Below are positions 7,205-13,380 of a stretch of DNA of 21,804 bases, piece after piece. The DNA lies in IMG/VR virus record IMGVR_UViG_3300035145_002602, positions 1 through 21,804 of that record; one strand, written 5' to 3'. The stretch comes from a virus. Every line of letters starts with the position of its first letter. The stretch's first letter is position 1. The notes under the pieces are model-generated. The model was not told the origin of the DNA, made no database searches, and saw only the letters and a list, made by a program, of their open reading frames with translations. A program made the position numbers and the translations under genes.

Positions 7205-8245
7205 ATGACAATTTATATTGTAGACATTGAAGCAGTAGATACACGTTACACAAAACAGTGGAAAGAACATCTTCCACGTCAGCTTCAACATGCTACAAAT
7301 AAAAATGTCGTTACTATCAGTGGAGGAGATACGCCTCAGGCAACTACGCCTGGGGCATTTCTTAACTTTGGTGGTACAAATGTATATAAGAGCAAACAAC
7401 TTGAACAAATAGGAGAAATGTTCTGTAATGGGCAAGTTAAAAACGGCGATTATTTTTTGTACACTGATGCTTGGAATCCTACAGTTATACAATTACGTTA
7501 CATGGCAGAACTACTGGGTGTTGATATTCGCATTGGTGGCTTGTGGCATGCTGGTAGCTATGATCCACAAGACTTTTTAGGAAGACTCATTGGTGATAAA
7601 CCTTGGGTACGTCATGCAGAACAAAGTATGTATGAATGCTTTGATGATAACTTTTATGCTACAGACTTTCATATAGATTTGTTTGCTGAGAGTTTGCAAT
7701 TAGATCCTAAAAAAACACACCGTGTTGGGTGGCCGATGGAGTATCTAAAAAATAGTTTAGATAGTTACAAAGGTATGCCCAAGCGTGATCTTATATTATT
7801 CCCCCATCGTATTGCTCCAGAAAAGCAAGTCGACATATTCAAAGATTTAAAAGACAGCCTTCCGCAATACGAATTTGTTATTTGTCAAGAAAAGCAACTT
7901 ACAAAGAACGAATATCATAACTTACTAGGTGAAGCAAAACTAGTGTTTAGTGCTAACTTGCAAGAAACACTTGGTATTAGTTGGTACGAAGGCGCACTAG
8001 TAGATGCAATACCTATGGTGCCAGACAGACTAAGTTATACAGAAATGGCATTATCTGAATTTAAATATCCAAGTGCATGGACGGAAGATTATTTTTCTTA
8101 TCGCACTTGTAAAACAGAACTTATAGACCAAATAGTAAACTATATGGACAATTACAAAGACTATTTAGGACTACTTGATAAACAAAGATCTGTTTTAAAC
8201 AAAAATTTCTTTAGTGGAGCAGAACTTTATGGCAAAATCCGATAA
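7205..8245 (+). CDS. Glycosyltransferase, GT-B fold
   Basis: A 346-aa protein with a GT-B-type C-terminal half. Seen: DLILFPHRIAPEKQVDIF (195-212), the strand that opens the donor-binding domain; the helix LLGEAKLVFSA (240-250); and the acidic donor motif QETLGISWYEGALVDAIPMV (E254, E262), typical of GT4-like retaining enzymes. The N-terminal half carries the acceptor side (GDYFLYTDAWNP). Members transfer a sugar from a nucleotide donor; in T4-like phages the acceptor can be DNA, a protein or a surface glycan. The sugar-nucleotide genes at the left edge could supply a donor. Start ATG 7205 has GAAAGGGG upstream. Donor and acceptor are unknown. Confidence 0.75.
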   Translation: MTIYIVDIEAVDTRYTKQWKEHLPRQLQHATNKNVVTISGGDTPQATTPGAFLNFGGTNVYKSKQLEQIGEMFCNGQVKNGDYFLYTDAWNPTVIQLRYMAELLGVDIRIGGLWHAGSYDPQDFLGRLIGDKPWVRHAEQSMYECFDDNFYATDFHIDLFAESLQLDPKKTHRVGWPMEYLKNSLDSYKGMPKRDLILFPHRIAPEKQVDIFKDLKDSLPQYEFVICQEKQLTKNEYHNLLGEAKLVFSANLQETLGISWYEGALVDAIPMVPDRLSYTEMALSEFKYPSAWTEDYFSYRTCKTELIDQIVNYMDNYKDYLGLLDKQRSVLNKNFFSGAELYGKIR

Positions 8246-8624
8246 CGACTATATCTATAGTATTAGTGGCAGTGATACTATTACATTGAATGACTATACT
8301 TTGGCAGCGGCAGATAGTACTATTACTATCACAAGCGATGCACATGATTATTCGCCGTCAATTAATTTAAGTGATTATACTGTAGATACTGTTGATATTA
8401 GTAGTATTACAACTAACGGAGTAACCTTTGATACTGATTTAAATTATAATTATACTTTTGAAACAGAAAATTACATCAATCCAACCGAAGTAAGCAAAAT
8501 GTGTAAGGAATATCCTGCACTTGAAAAAGTCTGGAATAATTTTAAAGCAGTATACGATATGGTGCAGCAAGATTATAAAGGAAAGAAAGCAAATGGAGAA
8601 ATTGAAGATGACATTCCTTTCTAA
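8229..8624 (+). CDS. Hypothetical protein with beta-rich N-terminus and SSB-like acidic C-terminal tip
   Basis: A 131-aa protein. Residues 1-80 are rich in Ser, Thr, Asp and Ile in short strand-like repeats (SGSDTITLNDYTL, DSTITITSDAHDY, VDTVDISSITTNG), as in virion fibre or coat proteins. Residues 85-120 form a helical segment (EVSKMCKEYPALEKVWNNFKAVYDMV), and the chain ends in EIEDDIPF, close to the DDDIPF tip of bacterial SSB. ATG 8229 is chosen for GGAG 9 nt upstream and overlaps the glycosyltransferase by 17 nt; 8214 is an alternative without a clear ribosome binding site. I would guess a virion protein, but no family is certain. Confidence 0.65.
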   Translation: MAKSDNDYIYSISGSDTITLNDYTLAAADSTITITSDAHDYSPSINLSDYTVDTVDISSITTNGVTFDTDLNYNYTFETENYINPTEVSKMCKEYPALEKVWNNFKAVYDMVQQDYKGKKANGEIEDDIPF

Positions 8625-9054
8625 AATATTTGATAAACTTGGCAGACGTAGAGTAATTACAGAACGTAACTCAACAGAGCCTTATCTGATTAGATTTTAT
8701 GTATTTCTAAAGGATCGAAAGAACTTTCCTTTTAATATCACTTTACATAAAGTTCTAAAAAGTGATGAACCTACACTTCATGATCATCCTTGGAATTATT
8801 CCACCCTTATTTTAAAGGGAGGATATTACGAAAACACACCAGAAGGCAGATTTTGGAGGGGGCCTGGACATTTTAGATTTCGAAAGGCATCAGATCTTCA
8901 TTGGCTAGAACTTCCTAGAGACGAAAACGGAAATGAAATACCTTGTTGGAGTTTATTTTACATGGGTAAAAAAGCTCAAGAATGGGGGTTTTTGAAAGAT
9001 GGTACTTGGGTACATAACGAGCAATACTTAGCAAGAGGTGCAAAAGGTGATTAA
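8608..9054 (+). CDS. Cupin-fold protein
   Basis: A 148-aa protein with a cupin signature. Seen: the first cupin motif around TLHDHPWNYSTLILKGGYYE (56-75), with candidate metal ligands H58, H60 and E75, and a later histidine H98 in the second motif (HFRFRKASDLHWLEL). Cupins of this kind include metal-dependent dioxygenases and sugar isomerases; the substrate is unknown. ATG 8608 is preferred over the upstream in-frame 8521 because GGAG lies 10 nt before it and it precedes the conserved domain. It overlaps the previous gene by 17 nt and the next by 8 nt, within a run of small metabolic genes. Confidence 0.65.
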   Translation: MTFLSKIFDKLGRRRVITERNSTEPYLIRFYVFLKDRKNFPFNITLHKVLKSDEPTLHDHPWNYSTLILKGGYYENTPEGRFWRGPGHFRFRKASDLHWLELPRDENGNEIPCWSLFYMGKKAQEWGFLKDGTWVHNEQYLARGAKGD

Positions 9055-9592
9055 GAAGCATTTTTACAGTTGGCAGGACATAGAAAAACTATGTGTATCT
9101 ATTGTCAATCAAATGTATACAGATAATTGGAGACCAGATTATATTGTAGGATTAACAAGAGGCGGAAACATACCAGCTACAATTATTTCTAACATGACCG
9201 GCATTAGATGTGAAGCATTGAAAGTAAGTTTGCGAGATGATTACGAAGATATGAGCGAAAGTAATTGTTGGATGGCTGAAGATGCTTTTGGTTATGTAGA
9301 CAGAGAAGAAAATAAAATTACTGGCGGTCCACTAGAAAAACAAATCCTTATTGTAGACGATATTAATGACACTGGTGCTACATTTAACTGGATTAAAGAG
9401 GATTGGCCTTCAGGGTGTTTACCTAATGATCCTAAATGGAACAATGTTTGGGATAATAATGTAAGGTTTGCTGTATTGACAGAAAATTTAAGTAGTGAAT
9501 TTGGTCATGTAAGATATTACGGGCACGAAGTCAATAAAGCAGAAGAAGATGTTTGGTTAGTATATCCTTGGGAGATTGTTGGTGAATATTGA
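9047..9592 (+). CDS. Phosphoribosyltransferase (type I PRTase)
   Basis: A 181-aa phosphoribosyltransferase. Seen: IVGLTRGGNIPA (33-44), the strand and loop before the pyrophosphate site, and the PRPP-binding motif ILIVDDINDTGATF (100-113) with the paired acidic residues D104 and D105. Such enzymes salvage a base by joining it to PRPP. The hood region that would define the base (adenine, hypoxanthine/guanine or xanthine) is not recognisable. The start is taken as GTG 9047, with AGAGG 8 nt upstream, overlapping the cupin stop; GTG 9038 is an in-frame alternative. A role in handling purine or deazapurine bases for the modification pathway is possible but speculative. Confidence 0.82.
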   Translation: MIKKHFYSWQDIEKLCVSIVNQMYTDNWRPDYIVGLTRGGNIPATIISNMTGIRCEALKVSLRDDYEDMSESNCWMAEDAFGYVDREENKITGGPLEKQILIVDDINDTGATFNWIKEDWPSGCLPNDPKWNNVWDNNVRFAVLTENLSSEFGHVRYYGHEVNKAEEDVWLVYPWEIVGEY

Positions 9593-9971
9593 TACTGTAC
9601 CTTGGACTGATATAGTAGCAGAAACTAAAGATTATATTGTTTACAGGGACGGATTTCCTGTAACAAAAGGACATATGCTCTTTGTACCTAAAGAAGAAAC
9701 TTGGCAAAAACTGTCTAAATGCTATTCGGCAGCTTATGCTTGGGGTTGGAATTGGGTAGAAAAAGGATATTGTGATGCCTATAATATAGGGCAGAACGTT
9801 GGAGAAGAAGCAGGACAAACTGTTATGTATCCACACGTTCATTTAATCCCTCGCCGCAAGGGAGACATGAAAGATCCAAGGGGTGGTGTGCGGCACGTCA
9901 TTCCGAACAAAGGTAACTACAAGATAAAAACGGAAAGGAAAACAGATGAGCATGAGTGCCCAACTTGTTAA
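9582..9971 (+). CDS. HIT-family nucleotide hydrolase/transferase
   Basis: A 129-aa histidine-triad protein. Seen: YRDGFPVTKGHMLFVPKE (21-38), the HIT core that precedes the nucleotide pocket, NIGQNVGEEAGQTV (68-81) and the triad region YPHVHLIPR (83-91). The canonical motif is HxHxHxx; here the first position is Tyr83, while H85 (catalytic position) and H87 are kept. HIT proteins cleave phosphoramidates, dinucleoside polyphosphates or nucleotidyl sugars. GTG 9582 has GGAG 7 nt upstream and overlaps the phosphoribosyltransferase stop, so the pair is probably coupled. The C-terminal tail (residues 110-129) is charged and ends in CPTC, which might bind metal. Confidence 0.8.
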   Translation: MNIDTVPWTDIVAETKDYIVYRDGFPVTKGHMLFVPKEETWQKLSKCYSAAYAWGWNWVEKGYCDAYNIGQNVGEEAGQTVMYPHVHLIPRRKGDMKDPRGGVRHVIPNKGNYKIKTERKTDEHECPTC

Positions 9972-10176
9972 AGCCGCACGTATGCATGCCGAAGGAGAAT
10001 TGGAAAGAGCTAAAACTAATATTTTAGTTTATATGAACCAATCGGTAGGTATAGGAGAGCATAGTGATATTGTTGAAGCTATACAACAAGAATTAGATAC
10101 TATGGCTGCTGCAACGGACAGAATTGAAATGTTAGATACACACTTTTCTGCCCCAGTTGATCAATTAAATGGTTGA
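9946..10176 (+). CDS. Small hypothetical helical protein (76 aa)
   Basis: A 76-aa acidic protein, predicted to form two or three helices (AQLVKAARMHAEGELERAKTN and DIVEAIQQELDTMAAATDRIEML). I do not recognise a characterised family; proteins of this pattern are found in marine T4-like phages. AAGGA lies upstream of ATG 9946, and a second ATG two codons later is equally plausible. It overlaps the HIT gene by 26 nt. Its stop codon lies inside the -35 element of the folE promoter, so this gene ends the upstream transcription unit. Confidence 0.65.
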   Translation: MSMSAQLVKAARMHAEGELERAKTNILVYMNQSVGIGEHSDIVEAIQQELDTMAAATDRIEMLDTHFSAPVDQLNG

Positions 10177-10201
10177 CAAAAACCTAAATACATGGTACAA
10201 T
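10173..10201 (+). promoter_or_regulatory. Sigma70-like promoter for folE
   Basis: TTGACA (10173-10178), a 17-nt spacer and TACAAT (10196-10201, 5 of 6). It shares the GGTTGACA block with the promoters at 13768, 16294 and 17459. The -10 lies in the left arm of a terminator-like hairpin, so start and stop signals are superimposed. Confidence 0.65.
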
Positions 10202-10226
10202 ATACTAATATGTTGTACCATTTTTT
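10192..10226 (+). terminator. Rho-independent terminator overlapping the folE promoter
   Basis: ATGGTACAATATA (10192-10204) pairs with TATGTTGTACCAT (10209-10221) over 13 bp including one G-U, with loop CTAA, followed by a run of six T (10221-10226). It would end transcripts coming from the phosphoribosyltransferase-HIT unit. Transcripts from the overlapping promoter start near the loop and would not form the stem. Confidence 0.6.
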
Positions 10227-10259
10227 ACGACATCCTCGTCGGTAACTCGGAGAATAAAA

Positions 10260-10943
10260 TTGAGCAAAGCAATACAAATAAAAACAAAACTAGAAGAAGC
10301 TGGTATCCGTTATTGGGCCGGCGACAACATTTCAGAAGTCTTACAAAAAGGCGACAAAGAACAACTTATTGAAGAAGCAACTTTAGCTTTCAATCAAGTA
10401 TTAGATGCATTAGTAATTGATCGATACAACGATCCTAATTCACAAGGCACTGCAAGGCGTCTTGCAAAAATGTATTTTAATGAAATTATGGCAGGTCGAT
10501 ATGATCCCATTCCAAGTGCAACAGCATTTCCAAATGATTCAGATGAACGTTACGAAGGTATGCTTGTAGTTCGAAGTGAACTTAAAAGTATGTGTTCGCA
10601 TCATCACCAGCCTGTATCAGGTGTAGCATACATTGGTATTATTGCCGCGAACAAACTAATTGGATTATCTAAATATACACGTATCGCACAGTGGTGTGCA
10701 AGACGTGGTACACTGCAAGAAGAACTTGCAAATGATATTGCACGTGAAATTGCAAAAGCAACAGGCGCAGAACATTTAGGTGTATACATACAAGCAACAC
10801 ACGGTTGTTGTGAGAATCGTGGCATTATGGCACACAGTAGTCTTACACAAACAACAGTTTTACGTGGTGCATTTAAGAATGACCCAGGCACTAAAAAAGA
10901 ATTTATGGATAATATTAAACTACAACAGGAGTTTGCTTGCTAA
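10260..10943 (+). CDS. folE: GTP cyclohydrolase I
   Basis: A 227-aa GTP cyclohydrolase I. Seen: the zinc ligands C112 and H115 (SMCSHHHQPVSG) and C183 (THGCCENRG), and the family block KLIGLSKYTRIAQWCARR (132-149) that lines the active site, close to the E. coli VIGLSKINRI segment. It opens GTP to dihydroneopterin triphosphate, the first step of both folate and 7-deazaguanine synthesis. With the QueD-like protein, QueE and DpdA here, the deazaguanine role is the more likely one. The start is TTG at 10260, with GGAG 7 nt upstream. It has its own promoter at 10173 and heads a new unit that runs on to queE. Confidence 0.93.
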   Translation: MSKAIQIKTKLEEAGIRYWAGDNISEVLQKGDKEQLIEEATLAFNQVLDALVIDRYNDPNSQGTARRLAKMYFNEIMAGRYDPIPSATAFPNDSDERYEGMLVVRSELKSMCSHHHQPVSGVAYIGIIAANKLIGLSKYTRIAQWCARRGTLQEELANDIAREIAKATGAEHLGVYIQATHGCCENRGIMAHSSLTQTTVLRGAFKNDPGTKKEFMDNIKLQQEFAC

Positions 10944-11194
10944 TGTTTCATTGGGATAGAATGTACAAACACGAGGAAAATATCGAGCGTGATATAACTG
11001 AACGTGTAGAAGAATATGTATGTGAATTTTTCGATGTAGAAACAATTTTTGATCTTACAGATAGTGATATAGATCAATTAGAAAGTTTTGTAAATAATGA
11101 TCTAAATGAATACAGCGTAATGCAAGTAGGATTTAAAAATATTATAAACGACTGGGAATTAAACCTCGATGAGGAAGATGAATGGGACGACTAG
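10943..11194 (+). CDS. Small acidic hypothetical protein (83 aa)
   Basis: An 83-aa, very acidic protein (ending NLDEEDEWDD). Seen: two helices (ENIERDITERVEEYVCEFF and DSDIDQLESFVNNDLNEYSVM) and no motifs I recognise. It starts at ATG 10943, overlapping the folE stop by one base (TAATG), and its end overlaps the SGNH hydrolase by 13 nt, so it belongs to the folE-queE unit. The charge could suit a DNA-mimic or an adaptor protein, but that is only a possibility. Confidence 0.6.
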   Translation: MFHWDRMYKHEENIERDITERVEEYVCEFFDVETIFDLTDSDIDQLESFVNNDLNEYSVMQVGFKNIINDWELNLDEEDEWDD

Positions 11195-11859
11195 TAACTT
11201 TCGGGTGTAGTTATACACATGGTCAAGGTTTAGAAAAGTTTGATAAGACAAATGGATTTCCACAAGAAAAAACTTGGGGATCAGTATTATCTAAAAAATT
11301 AAAATTGCCATTTCATAATCTTGCACTTCCTGGAAGCAGTAATAGAAAAATTTGGCATACTATACTAAAGGCTGATTTAGACTCAAAAGATACTGTTGTA
11401 ATACTTTGGACACATCTAGAAAGAACATGCATGTTTACATTAAATTATGGCCCACTACAAGTTGAATTGGATGATGGTACATGGCATAAGAAGTTAACAA
11501 CAACTGATATCGGCCCTTGGACTAATAGTCCTGTATCTAAAGCATATATACAACATTTTTCTGGTTTATACAATCAATTAGTTGACTTAAACTTATATAT
11601 GTCGTATATTAGTAATTATTTAGATAATAAAGGTATTAAAAATTATCATGCACTTGCAATAAAGAATAAACAAGATGAAAATTTTATAAAAACAGATTAC
11701 AATAATGCAAGAGTTTTACTTACAAATTTTCAAAGTTTTTGGTGCGATAAAGGTTACGATCAAAAACATCCTGGTAAACGAAGTCATAAAAAATTTGCAC
11801 AAGAAATTTACAAAGAAATTAAAGAAATGGAGGCAATAAATGAAGATCAAAGACATTAA
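11182..11859 (+). CDS. SGNH/GDSL-family hydrolase
   Basis: A 225-aa protein with the SGNH hydrolase layout. Seen: block I FGCSYTHGQGLE with nucleophile candidate S10, block II NLALPGSSN with G51 and N54, and a C-terminal D193xxH196 (DQKHPGKRSHKKFA) supplying the Asp-His pair. There is no signal peptide. The family removes acyl or acetyl groups from sugars, lipids or glycans; some phage members sit in virions. GAGGAAG precedes ATG 11182, which lies inside the previous gene. The substrate is unknown, and why it lies between folE and queE is unclear. Confidence 0.72.
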   Translation: MGRLVTFGCSYTHGQGLEKFDKTNGFPQEKTWGSVLSKKLKLPFHNLALPGSSNRKIWHTILKADLDSKDTVVILWTHLERTCMFTLNYGPLQVELDDGTWHKKLTTTDIGPWTNSPVSKAYIQHFSGLYNQLVDLNLYMSYISNYLDNKGIKNYHALAIKNKQDENFIKTDYNNARVLLTNFQSFWCDKGYDQKHPGKRSHKKFAQEIYKEIKEMEAINEDQRH

Positions 11860-11965
11860 AGAAATTTGGAAGTCAAGCTACGGTGAAGGTACTCAGTTTG
11901 ATTTAGATTACGGCAAATTGCTAATTATTGCACTTTGCATTTATATAGCAGTGCAGGTGTCCTAA
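11840..11965 (+). CDS. Small single-span membrane protein (41 aa)
   Basis: A 41-aa ORF with an excellent ribosome binding site (GGAGG, 11829-11833, 6 nt before ATG 11840). The N-terminal half is charged (MKIKDIKEIWKSSYGEG) and the C-terminal half is a hydrophobic stretch (KLLIIALCIYIAVQVS) long enough for one membrane span. It overlaps the SGNH hydrolase by 20 nt, and its stop overlaps the queE start as TAATG, so the reading frame fills the gap between the two genes exactly. The function is unknown; small membrane proteins of phages often act on the host envelope or in superinfection exclusion. Confidence 0.6.
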   Translation: MKIKDIKEIWKSSYGEGTQFDLDYGKLLIIALCIYIAVQVS

Positions 11966-12858
11966 TGAAACTAAGATATTCAGAAGCATTTTACAGTGTA
12001 CAAGGCGAAGGTAAGTTTGTAGGAGTACCTAGTGTATTCCTACGTACATTCGGTTGTAACTTTCGTTGTATGAACTTTGGTACAAACGAAACAAAGGACA
12101 GATGGACATTGCATAAAGAAGGTATAAAACATAACCCTGAAGTAGCTGATCTTATCGCAAAAGGTGTACATGAAACTACAAAAGAATTTAATGACTTGCC
12201 GATTATCCACACAGGTTGTGATACATATGCAAGTATCTATCCCGAGTTCAAACACTTCAATAAACTTGCAGAAGTAGATGAAGTAGTCGAACATCTTCTT
12301 TCACTTACTCCAGAAGGTAAGTGGACTATGGACAATGGTCAAGACATTCATTTGATCATGACTGGCGGTGAGCCGTTGTTAGCGTGGCAACGACTATACA
12401 TCGATTTATTCGAACATCCACGTATGAAGGATTTGAAAAATGTTACATTTGAAACAAACACTACACAATCTTTACACGACGATTTCTTCAACTATCTCAC
12501 AGATCAAGACAGATTTGAAGTTACTTGGAGTTGTTCCCCAAAACTTAGTGTTAGCGGAGAACCTTGGGAAACTGCTATACTCCCTAACGTTGCTCGTGAG
12601 TATAGCCTCGTTGACGGTAGCGACATTTATCTTAAGTTTGTGGTTGCTAATACTAGAGACTTTGACGAAGTTACAAGAGCTGTGGAGGCGTATCGTGATG
12701 CAGGCGTCGAGTGTCCAGTATATCTTATGCCGCTTGGCGGACGTTCGGAAGAGTATAATCTCAATGTTCAAGAAGTCGCCGAAGCATGTATGGAGCGAGG
12801 TTGGCGCTTCACACCAAGACTCCACATCTCATTATTCGGAAACGCATGGGGAACATGA
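11965..12858 (+). CDS. queE: 7-carboxy-7-deazaguanine synthase, radical SAM enzyme with split cluster motif
   Basis: A 297-aa QueE-like radical SAM enzyme. Seen: EAFYSVQGEGKFVGVPSVFL (7-26), the QueE N-terminal signature; cysteines C31 and C35 (GCNFRC) and C85 (HTGCDTYAS, matching WCDTxY of QueE), so the cluster motif reads CX3C-X49-C instead of CX3CX2C; and the SAM-binding TGGEPLL (133-139). It ends in a typical RLHISLFGN segment. QueE contracts 6-carboxytetrahydropterin to 7-carboxy-7-deazaguanine. ATG 11965 overlaps the stop of the small membrane protein; an upstream in-frame start at 11935 would add ten residues not seen in the family. Activity requires C85 to be the third ligand. Confidence 0.85.
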   Translation: MKLRYSEAFYSVQGEGKFVGVPSVFLRTFGCNFRCMNFGTNETKDRWTLHKEGIKHNPEVADLIAKGVHETTKEFNDLPIIHTGCDTYASIYPEFKHFNKLAEVDEVVEHLLSLTPEGKWTMDNGQDIHLIMTGGEPLLAWQRLYIDLFEHPRMKDLKNVTFETNTTQSLHDDFFNYLTDQDRFEVTWSCSPKLSVSGEPWETAILPNVAREYSLVDGSDIYLKFVVANTRDFDEVTRAVEAYRDAGVECPVYLMPLGGRSEEYNLNVQEVAEACMERGWRFTPRLHISLFGNAWGT

Positions 12859-12988
12859 TATTGATTATCATGAGCATGAACCTGTTGTGATTAAAGATAT
12901 AAAATTAAAAAATTCTGGTAAAAAGAATTTAGAAAAGGCAATGAAGGCTCCAATAGACATAGATAAAATAAGAGAGAGAGGTTACTAA
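12764..12988 (+). CDS. Small hypothetical ORF with uncertain start, downstream of queE
   Basis: The last 40 codons look truly coding: acidic/histidine-rich DIDYHEHEPVVIKDI, then lysine-rich KNSGKKNLEKAM and a tidy end APIDIDKIRERGY, with a TAATG junction to the next gene at 12988. The start is unclear. ATG 12764 (74 aa) overlaps queE by 95 nt and has only GGAAGAG upstream. GTG 12887 (33 aa) avoids the overlap but lacks a clear ribosome binding site. The well-placed ATGA at 12855, behind GGGGAA, is in another frame that closes after 11 codons. A frameshift, a rare start codon or a degraded gene are the options. Confidence 0.35.
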   Translation: MFKKSPKHVWSEVGASHQDSTSHYSETHGEHDIDYHEHEPVVIKDIKLKNSGKKNLEKAMKAPIDIDKIRERGY

Positions 12989-13380
12989 TGGGCTGGTGGA
13001 ATAAAAAAATTAAAGATATGGCAGGTATTACTGCTAAAGAAAAAGAACTAGAAGAACAGGAAATGGCTCTTCTTAAGAAGAAAGATCCAAAGGCATATGC
13101 AACTAGACGCAAAGAGCCATGGGTAAATGTATTAGACGTTAAAGTAAACAAAGAAAATGTTCGTAACGGTTTTTTTGAACTTGATTGGAACGAGTACTTT
13201 ATTAAGCAATTAATCGAAGCAGGATATGGCGTTGACAATGATCCTGAAGAAGAAATTGTAGACAGATGGTTCCGTGATATTGTGTATAATATGTTACAAG
13301 AAGAAGGTTTAGATACTGATAGAGGTGCAGGATATATTAATGTTGTGCCAATTGACAAAGGAAAGAGTCAAGTTTCATGA
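12988..13380 (+). CDS. Conserved hypothetical phage protein (130 aa)
   Basis: A 130-aa protein. Seen: a charged N-terminal helix (KEKELEEQEMALLKKKDPKAYATRR), then a compact block, EPWVNVLDVKVNKENVRNGF followed by FELDWNEYFIKQLIEAGYG, and a helix DRWFRDIVYNML. The middle block is of a type I associate with conserved hypothetical proteins of marine T4-like phages, but no function is known to me. There is no signal peptide or membrane span. It starts by TAATG overlap with the previous ORF and ends with an ATGATG overlap into the DNA glycosylase gene. Confidence 0.7.
   Translation: MGWWNKKIKDMAGITAKEKELEEQEMALLKKKDPKAYATRRKEPWVNVLDVKVNKENVRNGFFELDWNEYFIKQLIEAGYGVDNDPEEEIVDRWFRDIVYNMLQEEGLDTDRGAGYINVVPIDKGKSQVS

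Noticed and set aside
6971-7492. A 173-aa open frame on the - strand
   Set aside because: It lies opposite two well-supported + strand genes, has no ribosome binding site and has cysteine/phenylalanine-rich composition typical of a shadow frame.
10183-10190. CCTAAATA as a late promoter for folE
   Set aside because: It lies 69 nt from the start codon, unlike the 30-34 nt of the other boxes, and sits in the spacer of a good sigma70-like site; probably chance.
12440-12988. A 182-aa frame reaching from inside queE to 12988
   Set aside because: Its first two thirds are an out-of-frame reading of queE with leucine-rich low-quality composition; only the last part, after queE, looks coding.
13352-13380. 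TTGACA near the end of the 12988 gene as a promoter for the glycosylase
   Set aside because: No -10-like hexamer lies 16-18 nt downstream. Similar lone TTGACA copies at 5199, 5488, 9478, 13232, 16519 and 17208 were rejected for the same reason.
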